Shown in pieces: positions 8,034 to 14,719 of a stretch of DNA of 18,152 nucleotides. This DNA comes from an uncultured Bacilli bacterium (GTDB taxonomy: Bacteria; Bacillota_I; Bacilli_A; RFN20; CAG-826): positions 1 through 18,152 of the forward strand of contig CAKPNG010000033.1 in NCBI GenBank assembly GCA_934168325.1, given 5' to 3'. Numbering within the stretch: the first letter of the stretch is position 1; each line of letters starts with the position of its first letter. The translations under genes and the position numbers were made by a program. The notes under the pieces are model-generated. The model ran no database searches, was not told where the DNA came from, and saw only the letters and a list, made by a program, of their open reading frames with translations.

Positions 8034-8095
8034 GAAGATATTATACTAAAATTTTATTTTATTTATAAAATAAAAAGATATAATTATGTAGGATT
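8034..8095. promoter_or_regulatory. Divergent promoter region of Y-polymerase and ybaK with central inverted repeat
   Basis: On the minus strand TATAAT (8045-8040) ends 6 nt before ATG 8033. On the plus strand TATAAT (8079-8084) ends 11 nt before ATG 8096. Between them lie the perfect arms TTTTATTTTA (8052-8061) and TAAAATAAAA (8066-8075) around TTTA, covering the places where both -35 boxes would be. Neither side has a recognisable -35 consensus. The layout gives leaderless or near-leaderless transcripts both ways. Confidence 0.65.
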
Positions 8096-8575
8096 ATGAA
8101 AAGTATGGTAAAAACGAATGTAATGCGAATATTAGATAAATCTAATATTAAATATGATGTAGTAGAAGCTACTAATTATAACTTTATTAATGGAATAGAA
8201 ATGGCAAAATACTTAAACGAACCTTGTGAAGTGTGTTATAAAACGATAGTCACAGTTGGTAAAAGTAAAAATCATTATGTATTTATGCTGCCTGTTGATA
8301 AGGAGCTAGACTTAAAGAAATGTGCTAAAGTAAGCGGCGAAAAATCAATTAGTCCAATTCATCAAAAGGACTTATTAGTTTTAACTGGCTATATTCATGG
8401 AGGATGTTCGCCTTTAGGGATGAAAAAAGAATTTAAGACATTTATAGCAATTCAAGCTAAAGAATTAGATAGTTTTTATTTTAGTGGTGGTAAAATTGGA
8501 TTACAAGTAAAGGTGAAAGTTAATGAATTATCCAAGGTTTTACCTTTTGAATTTGGCGATTTTATAGCGAATTAA
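8096..8575 (+). CDS. ybaK: YbaK/EbsC-type Cys-tRNA(Pro) deacylase
   Basis: This 159-residue protein matches the YbaK editing family, which hydrolyses misacylated tRNA (Cys-tRNA(Pro) in the characterised members). Signs are the start KTNVMRILDKSNIKYDVVE, the KTIVTVG strand with a conserved lysine, the DLKKCAKVSGEKSI helix and the GGCSPLGMKK motif near residue 107. It is full length. Two starts are possible: ATG 8096, or ATG 8105, giving MVKTNVMRIL, which fits the usual family N-terminus better. Neither has a proper Shine-Dalgarno site. The inferred transcription start near 8091 leaves 5 or 14 nt of leader. It is divergent from the Y-family polymerase. Confidence 0.93.
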   Translation: MKSMVKTNVMRILDKSNIKYDVVEATNYNFINGIEMAKYLNEPCEVCYKTIVTVGKSKNHYVFMLPVDKELDLKKCAKVSGEKSISPIHQKDLLVLTGYIHGGCSPLGMKKEFKTFIAIQAKELDSFYFSGGKIGLQVKVKVNELSKVLPFEFGDFIAN

Positions 8576-8614
8576 TATATTAATATATTAATTTATATTT
8601 GTTTTGTTTATAAT
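8571..8614 (+). promoter_or_regulatory. AT palindrome and -10 box upstream of ychF
   Basis: Bases 8571-8592 are ATTAATAT twice plus ATTAAT, a perfect palindrome and tandem repeat that overlaps the ybaK stop codon. A TATAAT box follows at 8609-8614, which would start transcription near 8621, ahead of the GAGG ribosome site at 8626-8629. No good -35 is visible. The palindrome may act as a weak terminator for ybaK or an operator for ychF. Confidence 0.45.
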
Positions 8615-8637
8615 AATTTAGAAATGAGGATTTAGAA

Positions 8638-9741
8638 ATGGGATTAAAAGCAGGAATTGTTGGATTACCAAACGTAGGAAAGTCTACATTATTTAATGCG
8701 ATAACTAATAGTCATGTTGAAGCAGCAAATTATCCTTTTGCTACTATCAATCCAAATGTTGGTACAGTATTAGTTAAAGATAAAAGAGTTGATGAACTCG
8801 TTAAATTATTCAATCCAGCAAAAACAATATATACAACTTTTGAATTTTTTGATATTGCTGGTTTAGTTAAAGGTGCTAGTAAAGGTGAAGGTTTAGGAAA
8901 CCAATTTTTATCACATATTAGAGAAACTGATGCAATTATTGAAGTTGTCCGTTGCTTTGATAGTAACGACATTATTCATGTTTACAACACAGTTGATCCA
9001 ATTCGTGATATTGAAACTATTAATTTAGAATTAATTTTTGCTGATTTAGACACTTGTGTTAATAGATTAGGTAAAATTGAAAATAAAGCAAGAATTACTA
9101 AAGATAAAGAAAGCATCATTGAGGTTAATTTATTAAATAAAATTAAAGAAGTATTAACAAATGAAAAACCTATCAGAGTTTTAAATTTCAATGAAGATGA
9201 AAAGAAGATTTTAAAGAATTTTAATTTCTTAACGATTAAACCTATTATATATGTTGCTAATGTTTCAGATAGTGATTTATCAGATTTAGATAATTGTAAA
9301 TATTATCAAATAGTTAAAAAATATGCTGAAGAAACTAACGCTCAAGCTATTGCAGTCTCTTGCGAAATTGAAGCTGAATTATCTACTTATAGTGAAGAAG
9401 AAAAGCAAGAATTCTTAAAAACTTTAGGAGCAACTGAAAGTGGTTTAGATAAATTAGTTAATGCTACTTATAAGTTATTAAATTTATCTACTTTCTTTAC
9501 AGTTGGAAAAGATGAAGTTCGTGCTTGGACCTTCTTAAATGGTATGACTGCTCCTGATTGTGCAGGTATTATTCATAGCGATTTTAAAAAAGGCTTTATT
9601 AGAGCTGAAGTTTATTCCTATGATGATATAATAAAATATAAAACTGAAGCTGCATTAAAAGAAGCTGGTAAACTTAGAGTAGAAGGAAAAGATTATATTG
9701 CTAAAGATGGAGATATTTTCTTCTTTAGATTTAATGTTTAA
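8638..9741 (+). CDS. ychF: Redox-responsive ATPase/GTPase YchF (Obg family)
   Basis: YchF is a near-universal Obg-family P-loop NTPase that prefers ATP in characterised members and associates with ribosomes. The length of 367 residues is standard. The G1 motif GLPNVGKS lies at 9-16, followed by NYPFATINPNVG (switch I), FFDIAGLVKGASKGEGLGNQ (G3) and NVSDSD at the variant G4 position, which lacks the usual NKxD as expected for YchF. The C-terminal TGS-like region includes FFTVGKDEVRAWT and ends with DGDIFFFRFNV. GAGG lies 8 nt before the start. It heads the ychF-ispF-gltX run, with 6 nt to ispF. Confidence 0.97.
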   Translation: MGLKAGIVGLPNVGKSTLFNAITNSHVEAANYPFATINPNVGTVLVKDKRVDELVKLFNPAKTIYTTFEFFDIAGLVKGASKGEGLGNQFLSHIRETDAIIEVVRCFDSNDIIHVYNTVDPIRDIETINLELIFADLDTCVNRLGKIENKARITKDKESIIEVNLLNKIKEVLTNEKPIRVLNFNEDEKKILKNFNFLTIKPIIYVANVSDSDLSDLDNCKYYQIVKKYAEETNAQAIAVSCEIEAELSTYSEEEKQEFLKTLGATESGLDKLVNATYKLLNLSTFFTVGKDEVRAWTFLNGMTAPDCAGIIHSDFKKGFIRAEVYSYDDIIKYKTEAALKEAGKLRVEGKDYIAKDGDIFFFRFNV

Positions 9742-9747
9742 TTTAAT

Positions 9748-10230
9748 ATGAGAATAGGATTTAGTAAAGACGTACATAAATTTATTAAAAATCGTCCATT
9801 AGTTTTAGGCGGTGTTACAATTCCTTATAAAAAAGGACTTGAAGCATTTAGCGATGGAGATGTTGTTTTACATTCTTTGATTGATGCTATTTTTGGCGCT
9901 TTAAATAAGGGTGATATTGGTACAAATTTCCCTAATACTGATCCTAGATATAAGAATTGTGATAGTTTGTTTTTATTAAAAGAAACTAAAAAAATAATGG
10001 ACTTCTGCAGGTTTAAAATTGAATATATTGACATTTTCATTTCTTGCGAAGAGCCAAAATTAAGTAGTTATGTTGTTTATATGAAAAGAAATATAGCACA
10101 AACTTTAAATATCAATGAAAACCTAGTTAGTATTAAATGTGGTACTAATGAAGGCCTTGGATATATTGGAAAGAAAAAAGGTATTGAGTCTTTTGTTTCA
10201 GTACTTTTAAAGGAGGATAAAGATGAATAA
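9748..10230 (+). CDS. ispF: 2-C-methyl-D-erythritol 2,4-cyclodiphosphate synthase
   Basis: IspF makes the cyclic diphosphate of the MEP isoprenoid pathway from the CDP-ME 2-phosphate made after IspD and IspE. The 160 residues align well: DVH (Asp8, His10) and His42 provide the metal ligands, then DAIFGALNKGDIGTNFPNTD, EPKL, and the NEGLGYIGKKKGIESF end. Two places differ from the textbook enzyme: GFSKDVH replaces G-H-G-x-D-V-H, and AFSDGD has Phe34 where AHSDGD has His34. The metal site is intact, so activity is likely. There is no Shine-Dalgarno site; it starts 6 nt after ychF and is probably translationally coupled. Its last 8 nt overlap gltX. Confidence 0.93.
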   Translation: MRIGFSKDVHKFIKNRPLVLGGVTIPYKKGLEAFSDGDVVLHSLIDAIFGALNKGDIGTNFPNTDPRYKNCDSLFLLKETKKIMDFCRFKIEYIDIFISCEEPKLSSYVVYMKRNIAQTLNINENLVSIKCGTNEGLGYIGKKKGIESFVSVLLKEDKDE

Positions 10231-11674
10231 GATTAGAGTAAGATATGCTCCTTCACCAACAGGATATTTACATATTGGTGGAGCTCGTAGTGCATTATTT
10301 AATTATCTATTTGCTAAAAAATATAATGGTGATTTTGTTTTTAGAATTGAAGATACTGATATTGCTAGAAATATTAAAGGAGCTGAAGAAAGTCAACTTA
10401 ATGATTTAATATGGCTTGGCATTGTTCCTGATGAATCTCCTTTAAATCCTAAAAAAGAATATGCTCCTTATAGACAAACTGAAAAATTAGATTTATATAG
10501 AGAATACGCTCAAAAACTCGTTGATATGGGTGTTGCATATGAATGTTTTTGTACTGAAGAAGAATTAGCTGAAATGAAAGAAGAACAACTTTCTAGAGGT
10601 ATTAAATCTTTTAAATATGATAGACATTGTCTCCATCTTACTAAAGAAGAAATTGAAAATTATAGAAAAGAAGGCAGAAAGCCATCAATTAGATTAAAAA
10701 TGGAAGATAATGCTGATTTATCTTTCCATGATTTAGTAAGAGGCGACATTAAGTTTAATTCAAGCGAATTTGGTGATTTTGTTATTATGAAAAGTAATGG
10801 AATTCCAACTTATAATTTTGCAGTTGTAATCGATGATCACTTAATGGAAATTAGCCATGTATTTCGTGGTGAAGAACATTTATCAAATACTCCAAAACAA
10901 TTACAAATTTATAAATATTTTGGATGGGAACCACCAAAATTTGGTCATATGACAATAATTGTTAATGAAAATGGCAAAAAATTATCAAAAAGAGATAATA
11001 ATATTGTTCAATTTGTATCTCAATATAGAGATTTAGGATATTTACCTGAAGCTATATTAAATTTCTTACTATTATTAGGATGGACTTCTAGCGATAATAG
11101 AGAAATTTATACATTATCCGAAGCAATTCAAGCATTTGATTCAACAAGATTATCTACTTCTCCATCAATGTTTGATAACCATAAATTATTATGGATGAAT
11201 TCTTATTATTTAAAAAATGTTGATAATGATCGTTATTTTGAATTTATTTTACCTTTTGTTGATAAAAATAAAGAAGTATCTTCTTTACCGGTAGATAGAA
11301 AAAAAGAAATTGCTTTAATATTTAAAAATGAGATTAATGTTGGTAGTGAAATTACTACTGAATTAAATAACATTTTTGAAAATAATAATCCTTTAAATGA
11401 TGAAGAAAAAGAACTAATTAAAAATGCTTTAAATAAAAATTTGTTTAATGAAGTAGCTAATAGATTAGAAAAATTAGAAGTTATTTCACAAGAATCTATT
11501 AAATCATTATTTAAAGAAACTCAAAAAGCTTTAGGAATTAAAGGTAAAGAATTCTTTATGCCAATAAGATTAGTATTAACTCATTCAGAACATGGTATTG
11601 AATTATATAATATTATTGATATTTTAGGCAAAAAAGAGGCAATTAATAGACTTATCTCTTATCAAAATAATTAA
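10223..11674 (+). CDS. gltX: Glutamyl-tRNA synthetase (GluRS)
   Basis: This class I synthetase charges tRNA-Glu and, in most Bacilli, also tRNA-Gln for later amidation by GatCAB; the latter is inferred from lineage only. The HIGH motif is APSPTGYLHIGG at 9-20 and the KMSKS motif is KLSKR at 253-257. CFC followed later by YDRHC is the Cys-x-Cys...Tyr-x3-Cys zinc site of this family. The length of 483 is standard, with an all-helical anticodon-binding C-terminus. A strong AAAGGAGG ribosome site lies inside the end of ispF, and the two genes overlap by 8 nt. Confidence 0.97.
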   Translation: MNKIRVRYAPSPTGYLHIGGARSALFNYLFAKKYNGDFVFRIEDTDIARNIKGAEESQLNDLIWLGIVPDESPLNPKKEYAPYRQTEKLDLYREYAQKLVDMGVAYECFCTEEELAEMKEEQLSRGIKSFKYDRHCLHLTKEEIENYRKEGRKPSIRLKMEDNADLSFHDLVRGDIKFNSSEFGDFVIMKSNGIPTYNFAVVIDDHLMEISHVFRGEEHLSNTPKQLQIYKYFGWEPPKFGHMTIIVNENGKKLSKRDNNIVQFVSQYRDLGYLPEAILNFLLLLGWTSSDNREIYTLSEAIQAFDSTRLSTSPSMFDNHKLLWMNSYYLKNVDNDRYFEFILPFVDKNKEVSSLPVDRKKEIALIFKNEINVGSEITTELNNIFENNNPLNDEEKELIKNALNKNLFNEVANRLEKLEVISQESIKSLFKETQKALGIKGKEFFMPIRLVLTHSEHGIELYNIIDILGKKEAINRLISYQNN

Positions 11675-11699
11675 CTTTATACTTTAAATAAAGTATAAT
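11671..11699 (+). promoter_or_regulatory. rpoE promoter overlapping a 9-bp inverted repeat
   Basis: TTAACT (11671-11676) and TATAAT (11694-11699) are spaced by 17 bp. The spacer and -10 box contain perfect arms TTATACTTT (11677-11685) and AAAGTATAA (11690-11698). The repeat could serve as gltX's terminator stem, although no T-run follows, or as an operator for rpoE-fba. A GTGAGG ribosome site and ATG 11720 follow. Confidence 0.5.
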
Positions 11700-11719
11700 A
11701 AGCAAGTGAGGAAAAAATT

Positions 11720-12112
11720 ATGGAAAAAAATTATAAAAATGAATCAATGGTTGATGTAGCATTTGATATATTAAATGAAACTCAACGTACTATGAATTTT
11801 CAAGAACTTTATCATGAAATTACAAAAAAATTAGAATTAACTGATGAAGAAAGTTTAGCAAAAATTGCTCAATTTTATACAAATCTTTCTTTAGATGGTA
11901 GATTTGTTACTCTTGGTAATAATGAATGGGATCTTAGAAAGAATCAAACTTATGACAAAGTTCACATTGATATGAATGATGTTTATAGTGATATCGAAGA
12001 AGAAACTGCAGCTAATCGTGATGTTGAAGATCTTGATGAAGATGTTTCAGATGAAGAAAATGAAGATAAAGATGAATACGATTCAGAACATAAAAATGAG
12101 GATATTTTATAA
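11720..12112 (+). CDS. rpoE: DNA-directed RNA polymerase delta subunit
   Basis: Delta is a Firmicutes-specific RNA polymerase subunit that speeds enzyme recycling and tunes response to the initiating nucleotide. The N-terminal ~80 residues match the HARE-type winged-helix domain (MVDVAFDILNETQRTMNFQE, then FYTNLSLDGRFVTLGNNEWDLR). The remaining ~45 residues are a disordered acidic tail rich in Asp and Glu, as in the family. At 130 residues the tail is shorter than in Bacillus subtilis (173 residues). GTGAGG precedes the start. fba follows after 18 nt in the same transcript; rpoE close to fba is also seen in Bacillus. Confidence 0.93.
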   Translation: MEKNYKNESMVDVAFDILNETQRTMNFQELYHEITKKLELTDEESLAKIAQFYTNLSLDGRFVTLGNNEWDLRKNQTYDKVHIDMNDVYSDIEEETAANRDVEDLDEDVSDEENEDKDEYDSEHKNEDIL

Positions 12113-12130
12113 ATATAAGGAGGAAAATTT

Positions 12131-12997
12131 ATGATAGTCTCAGCAGAAAAAATGATTCAAAAAGCTCATGAAGGACATTATGCTATTGGAGCTTTTAACA
12201 TCAACAACTTAGAATGGATCAAATCTATTTTATTAGGAGCAGAAAAAGCTAAAGCTCCTGTTATGTTAGGCGTTAGCGAAGGCGCTGGTAAATATATGTG
12301 TGGATTTAAAAATGTTGTTGATATGGTTAAAAACGTTCATGACTATTTAAAAATTACTGTACCGGTTGCTATTCACTTAGATCATGGTACATACGAAGGA
12401 TGCAAAGCATGTATCGAAGCTGGTTTTACTTCAATTATGTTTGATGGTTCTCATTATCCATTTGAAGAAAACTTAGCAAAATCAAAAGAATTAATTGCTT
12501 TAGCTCATAGTAAAGGTATTTCAATTGAATGTGAAGTCGGCGGAATTGGTGGAGAAGAAGATGGCACTATTTCAATGGGTGAACTTGCTGATCCAAAAGA
12601 ATGTGGAATTATCGCTGATTTAGGTGTTGACTTCTTAGCTGCTGGTATTGGAAATATTCATGGTGTTTACCCAGCTAACTGGAAAGGTTTAAATTTTGAA
12701 CGTTTAGGAGAAATTCAAGCTGCAACGCATGGTAAACCATTAGTTTTACATGGCGGAAGTGGAATTCCAAGCGAACAAGTTAAAAAAGCAATTACTTTAG
12801 GTGTTTCCAAAGTTAATGTTAATACAGAACTTCAAATTGAATTTGCTAAAGCGACTAGAGGATATATTGAAGCTAAGAAAGATTTAGAAAATAAAGGCTT
12901 TGACCCAAGAAAATTATTAAAACCTGGTTGTGAAGCTATTGTTGACAAAGTCGTTGAATTAATTCAAATGTTCGGTTCTGATAATAAAGCTGAATAA
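12131..12997 (+). CDS. fba: Class II fructose-bisphosphate aldolase
   Basis: This zinc-dependent aldolase splits fructose-1,6-bisphosphate in glycolysis. The 288 residues carry HLDHG (Asp84 as base, His85 as zinc ligand), ECEVGGIGGEEDG (Glu134 region), NIHGVYP (His177), LHGGSGIP (His207) and the phosphate-binding KVNVNTELQ strand. The length matches the Bacillus-type enzyme. A strong AAGGAGG ribosome site lies in the 18-nt gap after rpoE, so expression is probably high. A terminator follows directly. Confidence 0.97.
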   Translation: MIVSAEKMIQKAHEGHYAIGAFNINNLEWIKSILLGAEKAKAPVMLGVSEGAGKYMCGFKNVVDMVKNVHDYLKITVPVAIHLDHGTYEGCKACIEAGFTSIMFDGSHYPFEENLAKSKELIALAHSKGISIECEVGGIGGEEDGTISMGELADPKECGIIADLGVDFLAAGIGNIHGVYPANWKGLNFERLGEIQAATHGKPLVLHGGSGIPSEQVKKAITLGVSKVNVNTELQIEFAKATRGYIEAKKDLENKGFDPRKLLKPGCEAIVDKVVELIQMFGSDNKAE

Positions 12998-13006
12998 AAT
13001 AATTAA

Positions 13007-13032
13007 AAAGGTCTCTAATCAGAGACTTTTTT
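13007..13032 (+). terminator. Terminator after fba
   Basis: The arms GTCTCT (13011-13016) and AGAGAC (13021-13026) enclose AATC and are followed by six T, with A-T pairs extending the stem. It is a clear intrinsic terminator ending the rpoE-fba transcript. Confidence 0.9.
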
Positions 13033-13054
13033 AAAATAAAATATGGAGAAAAAA

Positions 13055-13840
13055 ATGGAACATTTAAATGAATTGACAAAAGCAATAGATGCTGGATTAT
13101 TAGCAAAAGAGAAGATTATGTATTATTATAATCATGGCTTTCATGTTGAAATCAAATCTGATGATAGTCCAGTAACTGAAGCAGATAAACAAGCAGATAA
13201 AATAATTAAAGAATATTTAGCTAAAAATTTTCCCGATTATGGTTTTCTTACTGAAGAAAGTGATGATAATTTAGATAGATTAAATAAAGAATATATTTGG
13301 ATTGTTGATCCAGTTGATGGAACTAAAGACTTTGTTAAACGTGATGGAGAATTTACTACTAATATTGCTTTATGTAAAAATCATGAGATTATATTAGGTG
13401 TTGTAGTTATTCCAAGTAAAAATATATATTATTATGCATTAAAAGGTGAAGGTGCTTATAAAGTAGATTTAAATAATAATACTAAAGTTAAAATTCATGT
13501 TTCTAATAAAACTAGTGATTTAACTTGCTTACGTTCAGTATTCCATTTTAGCGATGCTGAAAAAGAAATGATTGCCAAACATAATGATAAAATTAAACAT
13601 ATTGAAGCTGCTGGAAGTAGTTTAAAAGCATGTCTTATTGCTGAAGGTAAAGCTGAAATTTCTTATCGACTTAGTGCAGGTACTAAAGAATGGGATACTG
13701 CTGCTTTTCAAATAATAGTAGAAGAAGCAGGTGGACTTGTTTTAAAACCTAATAAAGAAAGAATGACTTATAATAGAGAAGATGTTTATAACCGTGAAGG
13801 TTATTTAATTATTAATAATATAAACAATTTTTTATTATAA
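13055..13840 (+). CDS. cysQ: CysQ-like 3'(2'),5'-bisphosphate nucleotidase (inositol monophosphatase family)
   Basis: The protein belongs to the lithium-sensitive Mg-dependent phosphatase family. DDSPVTEADKQAD (36-48), FLTEES (Glu67, Glu68), IVDPVDGTKDF (Asp85, Asp88, Gly89, Thr90), GEFTTNIAL and EWDTAAFQIIVEEAGG (Asp214) are the metal and substrate residues. The DGTKDF...GEFT form is that of CysQ, which removes the 3' phosphate from pAp, a by-product of holo-ACP formation and sulfate activation. I chose ATG 13055 (261 aa) because GGAG at 13045-13048 lies at the right distance. ATG 13043 is in frame and gives four more residues, but that ATG overlaps the ribosome site. No clear promoter separates it from the fba terminator; TAAAAT at 13032-13037 is a weak candidate. 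Confidence 0.88.
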   Translation: MEHLNELTKAIDAGLLAKEKIMYYYNHGFHVEIKSDDSPVTEADKQADKIIKEYLAKNFPDYGFLTEESDDNLDRLNKEYIWIVDPVDGTKDFVKRDGEFTTNIALCKNHEIILGVVVIPSKNIYYYALKGEGAYKVDLNNNTKVKIHVSNKTSDLTCLRSVFHFSDAEKEMIAKHNDKIKHIEAAGSSLKACLIAEGKAEISYRLSAGTKEWDTAAFQIIVEEAGGLVLKPNKERMTYNREDVYNREGYLIINNINNFLL

Positions 13841-13869
13841 ATAGTTGAGATTAGAAGACTTTTTAAAGA

Positions 13870-13898
13870 AAAAACCAAGTTTATTCAGCTTGGTTTTT
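13870..13898. terminator. Bidirectional terminator between cysQ and the NifU-like gene
   Basis: AAAACCAAG (13871-13879) pairs with CTTGGTTTT (13889-13897), with A-runs on the left and T-runs on the right, so it can end transcripts from both sides. The stop codon of the minus-strand gene (13883-13881) lies in the loop and its last codons form one arm. Confidence 0.85.
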
Positions 13899-14189
13899 AT
13901 TATTCTCTTCTTTTAATTTAGCAAGTTCAGCTTTCATTTTTTCTTTATCTTGCTTTAATCTAACTGCAATAATTCCTGGAACCTCTTCCATTAATATAGT
14001 TTCAATTCCATCATATAAAGTAGTTTCTATTAAGCCACATCCAACACATGCACCTAATACTTCAACATATACAACACCATCTTCATAAGAATCGAAAATA
14101 ACGTCTCCGCCATCCCTTTGAATAAATGGTCTTATTTTCTCTAATGTTTCTTTAATTAATTTAATTGTTGATTCATTTAAATCGTCCAT
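13881..14189 (-). CDS. NifU C-terminal-type Fe-S cluster scaffold/carrier
   Basis: This short protein matches the NifU C-terminal domain: IRPFIQRDGGDVIF, then VEVLGACVGCGLIETTLYDGIE, whose CxxC binds the cluster, and a closing VPGIIAVRL strand. Proteins of this kind carry Fe-S clusters to target enzymes; in the MEP pathway the last two enzymes, IspG and IspH, need such clusters. I chose ATG 14189 (102 aa, starting MDDLNES) because GAGG lies 9 nt upstream at 14202-14199. The longer frame to 14234 adds 15 residues that run into the upstream terminator. A charged tail of ~22 residues (Lys/Glu-rich) follows the domain. It is transcribed alone, convergent with cysQ. Confidence 0.88.
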   Translation of the reverse strand: MDDLNESTIKLIKETLEKIRPFIQRDGGDVIFDSYEDGVVYVEVLGACVGCGLIETTLYDGIETILMEEVPGIIAVRLKQDKEKMKAELAKLKEENNKNQAE

Positions 14190-14210
14190 AATTAGTAACC
14201 TCGATTTATA

Positions 14211-14238
14211 AGTATAATCCATAAAAAAACACATTCAA
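14211..14238 (-). promoter_or_regulatory. Candidate promoter of the NifU-like gene
   Basis: On the minus strand TTGAAT (14238-14233) and TATACT (14216-14211) are separated by 16 bp, and the GAGG ribosome site follows. The -35 box lies in the loop and inner stem of the tRNA-operon terminator, so promoter and terminator share bases. Confidence 0.5.
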
Positions 14239-14248
14239 CTAATGTGTT
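14222..14248 (-). terminator. Terminator of the five-tRNA operon
   Basis: On the minus strand AACACATT (14248-14241) pairs with AATGTGTT (14235-14228) around a 5-nt loop and runs into seven T. It ends the Val-Tyr-Gln-Lys-Leu transcript. Confidence 0.88.
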
Positions 14249-14260
14249 AATTTAATTTTT

Positions 14261-14348
14261 TGGTGCCCGAGACCGGAATCGAACCGGTATGAGTTCAACA
14301 CTCACAGGATTTTAAGTCCTGCGCGTCTACCTATTCCGCCACTCGGGC
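14261..14348 (-). tRNA. tRNA-Leu (anticodon TAA)
   Basis: The 88-nt class II tRNA has acceptor GCCCGAG/CTCGGGC and anticodon stem CAGGA/TCCTG around CTTAAAA, which gives anticodon TAA. It has a long variable arm (TGAG...CTCA), T-loop TTCGATT and encoded ACCA. It reads TTA/TTG, the dominant Leu codons in this AT-rich DNA. It is last in the operon. Confidence 0.96.
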
Positions 14349-14354
14349 AACAAA

Positions 14355-14430
14355 TGGTGATCCACTGGAGATTCGAACTCCAGACCCCTTGATTAAAAGT
14401 CAAGTGCTCTACCGGCTGAGCTAGTGAATC
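14355..14430 (-). tRNA. tRNA-Lys (anticodon TTT)
   Basis: The 76-nt cloverleaf starts GATTCAC and ends GTGGATC-ACCA. The anticodon loop CTTTTAA sits between TTGA and TCAA, giving anticodon TTT. The D-arm (GCTCAG..GGTAGAGC) and T-loop (TTCGAAT) are canonical. CCA is encoded. Confidence 0.96.
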
Positions 14431-14433
14431 ATA

Positions 14434-14508
14434 TGGCTGGGATGGCTGGGATCGAACCAGCGAATGACAGAGTCAAAGTCTGTTGCCTTACCACTTGGCT
14501 ACATCCCA
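14434..14508 (-). tRNA. tRNA-Gln (anticodon TTG)
   Basis: The 75-nt cloverleaf has a TGGGATG/CATCCCA acceptor with the T1-A72 pair typical of bacterial tRNA-Gln, discriminator G and encoded CCA. The anticodon is TTG, flanked by AGA and TCT. Only 3 nt separate it from the next tRNA downstream. Confidence 0.96.
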
Positions 14509-14517
14509 ATGTTTTAC

Positions 14518-14601
14518 TGGTGGAGGGGGGCAGATTCGAACTGCCGAACCCTAAGGAATTGATTTACAGTCAACCGCGTTTAGCCACTTCGCTACCCCTC
14601 C
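14518..14601 (-). tRNA. tRNA-Tyr (anticodon GTA)
   Basis: The 84-nt class II tRNA has a GGAGGGG acceptor, anticodon loop CTGTAAA (GTA), a variable arm of tyrosine type, T-loop TTCGAAT and encoded ACCA. Confidence 0.95.
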
Positions 14602-14622
14602 GACTTATCACACAGCAATATA

Positions 14623-14698
14623 TGGTGGATGCTAAGGGGCTCGAACCCATGACCTCCGCCGTGTAAAGGCGATGCTCTCCCAACTGAGCTAAGCATCC
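14623..14698 (-). tRNA. tRNA-Val (anticodon TAC)
   Basis: The 76-nt cloverleaf has acceptor GGATGCT/AGCATCC, all paired. The anticodon stem TCGCC/GGCGG encloses TTTACAC, giving anticodon TAC. The T-stem ATGGG/CCCTT has one T-T mismatch at its second pair. CCA is encoded. It is the first gene of the operon, about 23 nt after the inferred transcription start. Confidence 0.94.
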
Positions 14699-14719
14699 AA
14701 ATTACACGACTTATTGCGT

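Noticed and set aside
8571..8592. ATTAATAT tandem repeat as a phase-variable microsatellite
   Set aside because: It has under three units, lies mostly outside coding sequence, and is a palindrome easily arising in AT-rich DNA.
8730..9191. Two minus-strand open frames (80 and 69 codons) inside ychF
   Set aside because: They are antisense to a highly conserved gene, have no ribosome site and show no recognisable domain.
9825..10040. Minus-strand open frame of 71 codons inside ispF
   Set aside because: It is an antisense shadow of a conserved gene with no family resemblance or start signals.
14424..14666. An 80-codon plus-strand open frame with phrases such as AGIEPA and GGRFELP
   Set aside because: It runs antisense through four tRNA genes; these phrases are the known false translation of tRNA complements.
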